In this document: in pieces, positions 29,320 to 32,952 of the stretch | Position numbering within the stretch: the first letter of the stretch is position 1 | Layout of the letters: the number at the start of each line of letters is the position of its first letter | Assembly (NCBI RefSeq): GCF_009604385.1 | Contig: NZ_WEGJ01000054.1 | Span: 1 to 32,952, forward strand | Direction of reading: 5' to 3' | Source of the DNA: Streptomyces smaragdinus | GTDB taxonomy: Bacteria > Actinomycetota > Actinomycetes > Streptomycetales > Streptomycetaceae | DNA length: 32,952 bases | The notes under the pieces: generated by a model | What the model saw: only the letters and a program-made list of their open reading frames with translations | Told to the model about the DNA's origin: nothing | The model's database searches: none | Made by a program: the position numbers and the translations under genes

Positions 29320-31070
29320 TGCTTTCCCCCTCCGTCGCCGGAACCCGAACCGGCCTGTGCTCCACTGCCCTGGGCGACCGCTCCGCCGCTCATCTGGCCG
29401 ATGAACATGCCGCCTTCGGCGATATTGAACACCTGCTGGGTGAACCGCTCGGTCTCGTACCCGCTGGCCTCCAGCGCGTCCGTGACACCGCTGGCGATGC
29501 GGTCCTGGATGGTCTTCACGTACCTGCTGATGTCCATCTCCTGGAAGAGGGACACGTCGTCGGCGCTGCCCAGTTCCCGTACGGAGGTCACAGGTCCCTC
29601 ACCGGGCAGCACCTCCGGGTCGTTCAGCCAGGCACGCGAGGACGAGCCGCAGGTACGGAGGATGGACACGCCCGCCGCGAACACGGCGGTGGGGCTGGAG
29701 ACCAGCGCCCGTACGAAACCGCGCAGCCCCGCGCTGCGGGCGCCGCGCGCCACGATCCGGTCGACCTCGCGGAACTCCGCGCGCACCGGGAACAGGACGT
29801 GCGGCACGACCTCCAGCACCAGCATGCCGCCCTGGGTGTGCACCCGGACCAGCACGCTGACCACCACGTTCTCGTCCCAGGCGCCGACCCGGACGCGCAG
29901 GAAGTAGCGGCGGGCCTCGCCGCCCTCGTCGACGGCCTCGGCGATGTGCCGGTTGGTGTTGTCCTCGTCGTAGCCCGCCGTGCCCCGGCGGGGGCTGGTC
30001 GGGAGGTACGCCAGATGCTCGACCTCGAGCTGGCGCAGCCGGTCCCGGCTGGTCGCGGCGGCGGACTGCCGCAGGGCGCCGAGCTTGGGGAGGATCAGGT
30101 CGATGACCTGACGGCTGGTGAGCGCGGGGGCCTCGGCGTCGCCCAGGGTCTTCTTGCGCTTCAGCTCGATCGCGAAGGACCAGGGGTCGTACGGGTGGCC
30201 GTAGCCGACGAACGGCTCGAACGGGTCGTACACGGTCAGCCGGGCGTACTGCTCCATGTCGATGGCGGCGGCCAGCCGGCTGTGCGCCCCCGGCAGTCCG
30301 GCGCGCGGGCGCTGCCGGAAGCGGGGCTTGGCCAGCTCCTCGCGCAGCGCCCGGTCCACCCAGGCGCGGTGCGCCCAGACGGGCAGCGCCAGCAGCAGGG
30401 GGACGGCGAGGCCGACGAAGTCGCCCTCGGTGGACAGGAGGGATACCGAAAGGGCCCAGTACGCGGTCAGCTGCAGCCGGGCGTAGAGCCGGACCAGCAG
30501 CGCGAGCCGGTCGCGCCAGCGGGCGATCCGGCCGCCGGGGCGTACGTCGAGGGTGTAGACGGCGGAGCTGCGGTCGGCGGCGATCCGGGCCAGCCAGAGG
30601 AACAGGCAGACCAGGGCGTACCAGCCGACCCACCAGCGATCCGTGTCCGCCGCCGCGTTCAGGACGAAACAGATCAGCCAGGTGAAGCCGACGCCCACGC
30701 CGGTCAGCACCTCCGCCTGCCGGCAGCGCAGGGCGTGCGCCAGCACCGGGACGGCGTCGACGCCCAGCGACGGGGCGACGGTGCGCTGGCGCTGTTCGAC
30801 CAGCTCCTCGATGACGCGGCGGCGGAACGAGGAGTCGAGATAGACCCCGGCGCACAGCAGCCGCGTCGCCTCGCTGACGAACGGCGGCAGCGGTACGGAG
30901 CCGGTGTGCGCGGGCGGCGCGGTGGCCGCGGCGGGCGGCGGGGCGGCGGGTTCCGGGGCCGCGGGCTCCGGGGCGACCGGCTCCGGGGCGACCGGCTCCG
31001 GGGCGCGGGTCTGGGCGGGCACGGTGGGGCCGTCCGACTCGTCGGACTGGGGTTCGGCTGGCTGCGTCAA
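29316..31070 (-). CDS. Four-helix membrane protein with C-terminal glycine-rich motif (operon gene 1)
   Basis: A 584-aa protein, family unrecognised. Residues 1-60 are disordered and built from Ala-Pro-Glu-Pro units. Four membrane helices lie at about 123-140, 147-165, 198-214 and 216-234, followed by a large soluble part (240-584) containing YDPFEPFVGYGHPYDPWSFA, VIDLILPKLG and a strand-rich WDENVVVSVLVRVHTQGG. The end carries GGMFIGQMSGGAVAQGSGA (553-571) and a Gly/Ser tail. I chose TTG 31070 because GGGGGA lies 5 nt upstream; another TTG at 31091 has no ribosome binding site. First gene of the four-gene operon, with an inverted repeat just upstream. Confidence 0.8.
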   Translation of the reverse strand: MTQPAEPQSDESDGPTVPAQTRAPEPVAPEPVAPEPAAPEPAAPPPAAATAPPAHTGSVPLPPFVSEATRLLCAGVYLDSSFRRRVIEELVEQRQRTVAPSLGVDAVPVLAHALRCRQAEVLTGVGVGFTWLICFVLNAAADTDRWWVGWYALVCLFLWLARIAADRSSAVYTLDVRPGGRIARWRDRLALLVRLYARLQLTAYWALSVSLLSTEGDFVGLAVPLLLALPVWAHRAWVDRALREELAKPRFRQRPRAGLPGAHSRLAAAIDMEQYARLTVYDPFEPFVGYGHPYDPWSFAIELKRKKTLGDAEAPALTSRQVIDLILPKLGALRQSAAATSRDRLRQLEVEHLAYLPTSPRRGTAGYDEDNTNRHIAEAVDEGGEARRYFLRVRVGAWDENVVVSVLVRVHTQGGMLVLEVVPHVLFPVRAEFREVDRIVARGARSAGLRGFVRALVSSPTAVFAAGVSILRTCGSSSRAWLNDPEVLPGEGPVTSVRELGSADDVSLFQEMDISRYVKTIQDRIASGVTDALEASGYETERFTQQVFNIAEGGMFIGQMSGGAVAQGSGAQAGSGSGDGGGKQ

Positions 31071-31086
31071 GATGTCCCCCGAATCG

Positions 31087-31117
31087 CTCAACTGAGCTAT
31101 CGCATCCGATAGTTGAG
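31087..31117. promoter_or_regulatory. Nested inverted repeat upstream of the four-gene operon
   Basis: CTATCG (31097-31102), CATC, CGATAG (31107-31112) form a perfect core. Outer CTCAACT (31087-31093) and AGTTGAG (31111-31117) extend it with a small bulge. It lies 17-47 nt before TTG 31070, where a repressor could block transcription. A hairpin in the mRNA leader is the alternative. Confidence 0.45.
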
Positions 31118-31165
31118 GCTCTTGTTTACGGGTGTGTCAGCGTAGCGAACAAAGTCCATGCCAAA

Positions 31166-31205
31166 ACGGCCCGCCACTCACCCGATCGGGTGAGTGGCGG
31201 GCCGT
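31166..31205 (-). terminator. Perfect 40-bp palindrome terminating mdh
   Basis: Positions 31166-31185 and 31186-31205 are exact reverse complements, starting ACGGCCCGCCACTCACCCGA. It is flanked by AAA on the left and TTCG on the right and lies 39 nt past the mdh stop. It is a strong factor-independent terminator and would also stop transcripts arriving from the other side. Confidence 0.9.
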
Positions 31206-31243
31206 TCGTGCGTACGGCTGAGCGGCTGCTCGGATGAGGCTGC

Positions 31244-32233
31244 TCAGATGAGGCCGAGGGCGCGGACCGCGTCGCGCTCCTCCGCGAGCTCCTTGACGGA
31301 GGCGTCGATGCGGGTGCGGGAGAACTCGTTGATCTCCAGGCCCTGGACGATCTCGTACGCGCCGTCCGTCACGGTGACGGGGAAGGAGGAGATCAGGCCC
31401 TCCGGCACGCCGTACGAGCCGTCGGACGGGATGCCCATGGAGACCCAGTCGCCGGCGGCGGTGCCGTTGGTCCAGGTGTACACGTGGTCGATCGCGGCGT
31501 TGGCGGCGGAGGCGGCCGACGAGGCGCCACGGGCCTCGATGATCGCGGCACCGCGCTTGGCGACGGTCGGGATGAAGTCCTCGGCCAGCCACTTCTCGTC
31601 GTTGACGGCCTCGGCGGCGTTCTTGCCGGCGACCTCGGCGTGGAAGATGTCCGGGTACTGGGTGGCGGAGTGGTTGCCCCAGATCGTCAGCTTCTTGATC
31701 TCGGAGACCGGGACGCCGGTCTTCTTCGACAGCTGCGACAGCGCGCGGTTGTGGTCCAGGCGGGTCATCGCGGTGAAGCGCTCGGCCGGTACGTCGGGGG
31801 CGGCGGCCTGGGCGATCAGGGCGTTGGTGTTGGCCGGGTTGCCGACGACGAGGACCTTGATGTCGTCCGCGGCGTGGTCGTTGATGGCCTTGCCCTGCGG
31901 CTTGAAGATGCCGCCGTTGGCCTCGAGGAGGTCGCCGCGCTCCATGCCCTTGGTGCGGGGGCGGGCGCCGACGAGGAGGGCCACGTTCGCGCCGTCGAAC
32001 GCGACGTTCGGGTCGTCGCTGATGTCGATGCCCTGAAGCAGCGGGAAGGCGCAGTCGTCGAGCTCCATCGCCGTGCCCTCGGCGGCGCCGAGCGCCGGGG
32101 TGATCTCGAGGAGGCGGAGCTTGACCGGAACGTCCGGGCCGAGGAGGTGGCCGGAGGCGATGCGGAACAGCAGCGCGTAGCCGATCTGTCCGGCGGCGCC
32201 GGTGACGGTGACGTTCACGGGGGTGCGGGTCAT
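31244..32233 (-). CDS. mdh: Malate dehydrogenase
   Basis: A 329-aa NAD-dependent TCA-cycle enzyme that converts malate to oxaloacetate. The NAD turn is VTVTGAAGQIGYALLFRIAS; the substrate loop has GARPRTKGMERGDLL, the core has VGNPANTNA, the catalytic Asp-His pair lies in RLDHNRALSQL and WGNHSATQYPD, and the end reads INEFSRTRIDASVKELAEER. Length equals the usual actinobacterial enzyme. ATG 32233 is used because GGAG lies 9 nt upstream; the earlier in-frame ATG 32242 directly abuts that ribosome binding site and cannot use it. It stands alone, between a strong terminator and its own promoter region. Confidence 0.97.
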   Translation of the reverse strand: MTRTPVNVTVTGAAGQIGYALLFRIASGHLLGPDVPVKLRLLEITPALGAAEGTAMELDDCAFPLLQGIDISDDPNVAFDGANVALLVGARPRTKGMERGDLLEANGGIFKPQGKAINDHAADDIKVLVVGNPANTNALIAQAAAPDVPAERFTAMTRLDHNRALSQLSKKTGVPVSEIKKLTIWGNHSATQYPDIFHAEVAGKNAAEAVNDEKWLAEDFIPTVAKRGAAIIEARGASSAASAANAAIDHVYTWTNGTAAGDWVSMGIPSDGSYGVPEGLISSFPVTVTDGAYEIVQGLEINEFSRTRIDASVKELAEERDAVRALGLI

Positions 32234-32278
32234 GACGTTCATCTCCAGGCAGGCTCTGGTTCGACGGTCCCGCTTCGT

Positions 32279-32344
32279 CCACTGGCGGGGCTCCGCCCGC
32301 GGGGCGAAGACGGGGCCCCCGACAATCTATCCGAACGCCAGTGG
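32279..32344. promoter_or_regulatory. mdh upstream region: -10 box within a long inverted repeat
   Basis: On the minus strand TAGATT (32329-32324) fits a Streptomyces -10 box and would give an mdh leader of roughly 80-85 nt; no good -35 is seen. CCACTGGCG (32279-32287) and CGCCAGTGG (32336-32344) are perfect 9-bp arms around it. The repeat may be the terminator of the DUF2690 gene or an operator. Confidence 0.35.
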
Positions 32345-32374
32345 GGCCTCACGCCACCCACCGTGTGGAAACGG

Positions 32375-32952
32375 TCACCCGCTCGTGGCCGGGTTCGTGC
32401 ACCCGGCGGAGCCGCCCGGGAAGGCCGTACAGGCCTCGGTACCGGCGGGGTCGTCGACGGCGGTCATCGCGGTGTACGCCTCGCCGTCGGCGTCCGCCTC
32501 GGTGTGGCGCGCCTTGTCGCCGCCGACGCGCAGGTCCAGGGCCGCGCCGACCGGGGCGTGGGTGATCCGGGCCCAGGCGGCGCCGCACACCTCGCTGTAG
32601 CGGACCTCGAGGTAGGCGCCGCCGAAGAAGGTGTCGCCGACGGTACGGGCGTTGTCGCCGCCACAGCCGCTGGCCTCGGGGTCCTTGCCGTCGCAGCCGT
32701 CGCCCCGACAGCTGACGCCGGCCGGGAGCGCGGCGCTGGGGCTCGCGGAGGGGGAGGCGGAGGCGCTGTCGCGGGGGGCCGGGTCGTCGCCGCCGATCAG
32801 GCCCGTGGCGTAGGCGACGCCGGCCGCGAGGGCGGCGACGGTGGCCAGGGCCACGGCGGCGAGGCCGTCCTCGGCGTCCTCGCCGACGGTGACCACGCCG
32901 GCGCCGAGCTGCTGCTCGGCGCCGAGGGCAGCTGGCCGTTCACGCTGCAGGC
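32375..32952 (-). CDS. DUF2690 domain protein, 5' end beyond window
   Basis: At least 192 codons are visible; the frame stays open to the right edge. Visible order: a polar stretch (RERPAALGAEQQLGAG), one membrane helix (about GLAAVALATVAALAAGVAYA), a Ser/Ala/Pro linker, then the DUF2690 domain: CRGDGCDGKDPEASGCGGDN, DTFFGGAYLEVRYSEVCGAA, WARITHAPVG and CTAFPGG. Several paired cysteines suggest disulfides outside the cell. In Streptomyces such domains often follow an N-terminal XRE helix-turn-helix and a membrane helix, so the missing part may be a DNA-binding domain (inference). An internal GTG at 32896 is possible but lacks a ribosome binding site. Confidence 0.75.
   Translation of the reverse strand, partial: LQRERPAALGAEQQLGAGVVTVGEDAEDGLAAVALATVAALAAGVAYATGLIGGDDPAPRDSASASPSASPSAALPAGVSCRGDGCDGKDPEASGCGGDNARTVGDTFFGGAYLEVRYSEVCGAAWARITHAPVGAALDLRVGGDKARHTEADADGEAYTAMTAVDDPAGTEACTAFPGGSAGCTNPATSG

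Noticed and set aside
31092..31165. Small gene between the operon and mdh
   Set aside because: No start with a ribosome binding site; the stretch holds a palindrome and a terminator only.

Overview
The window reads as chromosomal DNA of a Streptomyces or a close relative. The evidence is very high GC with G/C-rich third codon positions, many 4-nt ATGA/GTGA gene overlaps, GTG and TTG starts, Streptomyces-type -10 boxes (TAGGGT, TAGCGT) placed for leaderless starts, one rare TTA leucine codon, and families typical of the genus (DUF397 with XRE/DUF5753, Uma2, an SCO4848-type membrane protein, DUF2690, DUF4328). I see no tRNA, rRNA, CRISPR array, transposase or biosynthetic gene cluster.

Layout. 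Positions 1-1037 hold a DUF4328 membrane protein gene (minus) that runs off the left edge, lying antisense to the truncated start of a Nudix hydrolase gene. Positions 1163-3747 hold a DUF4132 protein preceded, with coupled stop and start, by a 128-aa protein ending in Gly-Gly that looks like a ubiquitin/MoaD-type beta-grasp protein. Positions 3795-5410 hold a TetR repressor divergent from a quinone-oxidoreductase-like enzyme. Positions 5583-13983 are a long minus-strand run: SCO4848-type protein, metallophosphoesterase, DUF2079 protein, GNAT, response regulator, sensor kinase and an MMPL transporter. Positions 14098-16140 hold a D,D-carboxypeptidase and a YihY/BrkB protein whose 3' coding ends overlap by 213 bp.

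Positions 16168-20698 carry core metabolism: a 2'-5' RNA ligase-like protein, trpS, glyA behind a recognisable ZTP (pfl) riboswitch, and the divergent rocD. Positions 20704-24250 are accessory: two small unknown proteins (one with a TTA codon), a DUF397/XRE pair, an unrecognised 164-aa protein and a Uma2 nuclease-fold protein. Positions 24288-27011 hold a MocR regulator divergent from an AhpD-like/PEP-mutase-like gene pair.

Positions 27036-31070 are a four-gene minus-strand operon that I consider the best candidate for an undescribed system. It encodes a 584-aa membrane protein and a 167-aa protein that share a 19-residue glycine-rich motif (GGxxIGxMxGGAVAQGxxA, three copies in all), followed by two paralogous single-pass proteins with extracytoplasmic domains. 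Positions 31244-32233 are mdh (malate dehydrogenase), and a DUF2690 protein runs off the right edge.

Functional links that the sequence supports: the two-component system probably controls the adjacent MMPL transporter (direct repeats lie upstream of it); purine/one-carbon status (ZTP) probably controls glyA; TetR and MocR probably control their divergent neighbours. The remaining links are inference and are marked as such.
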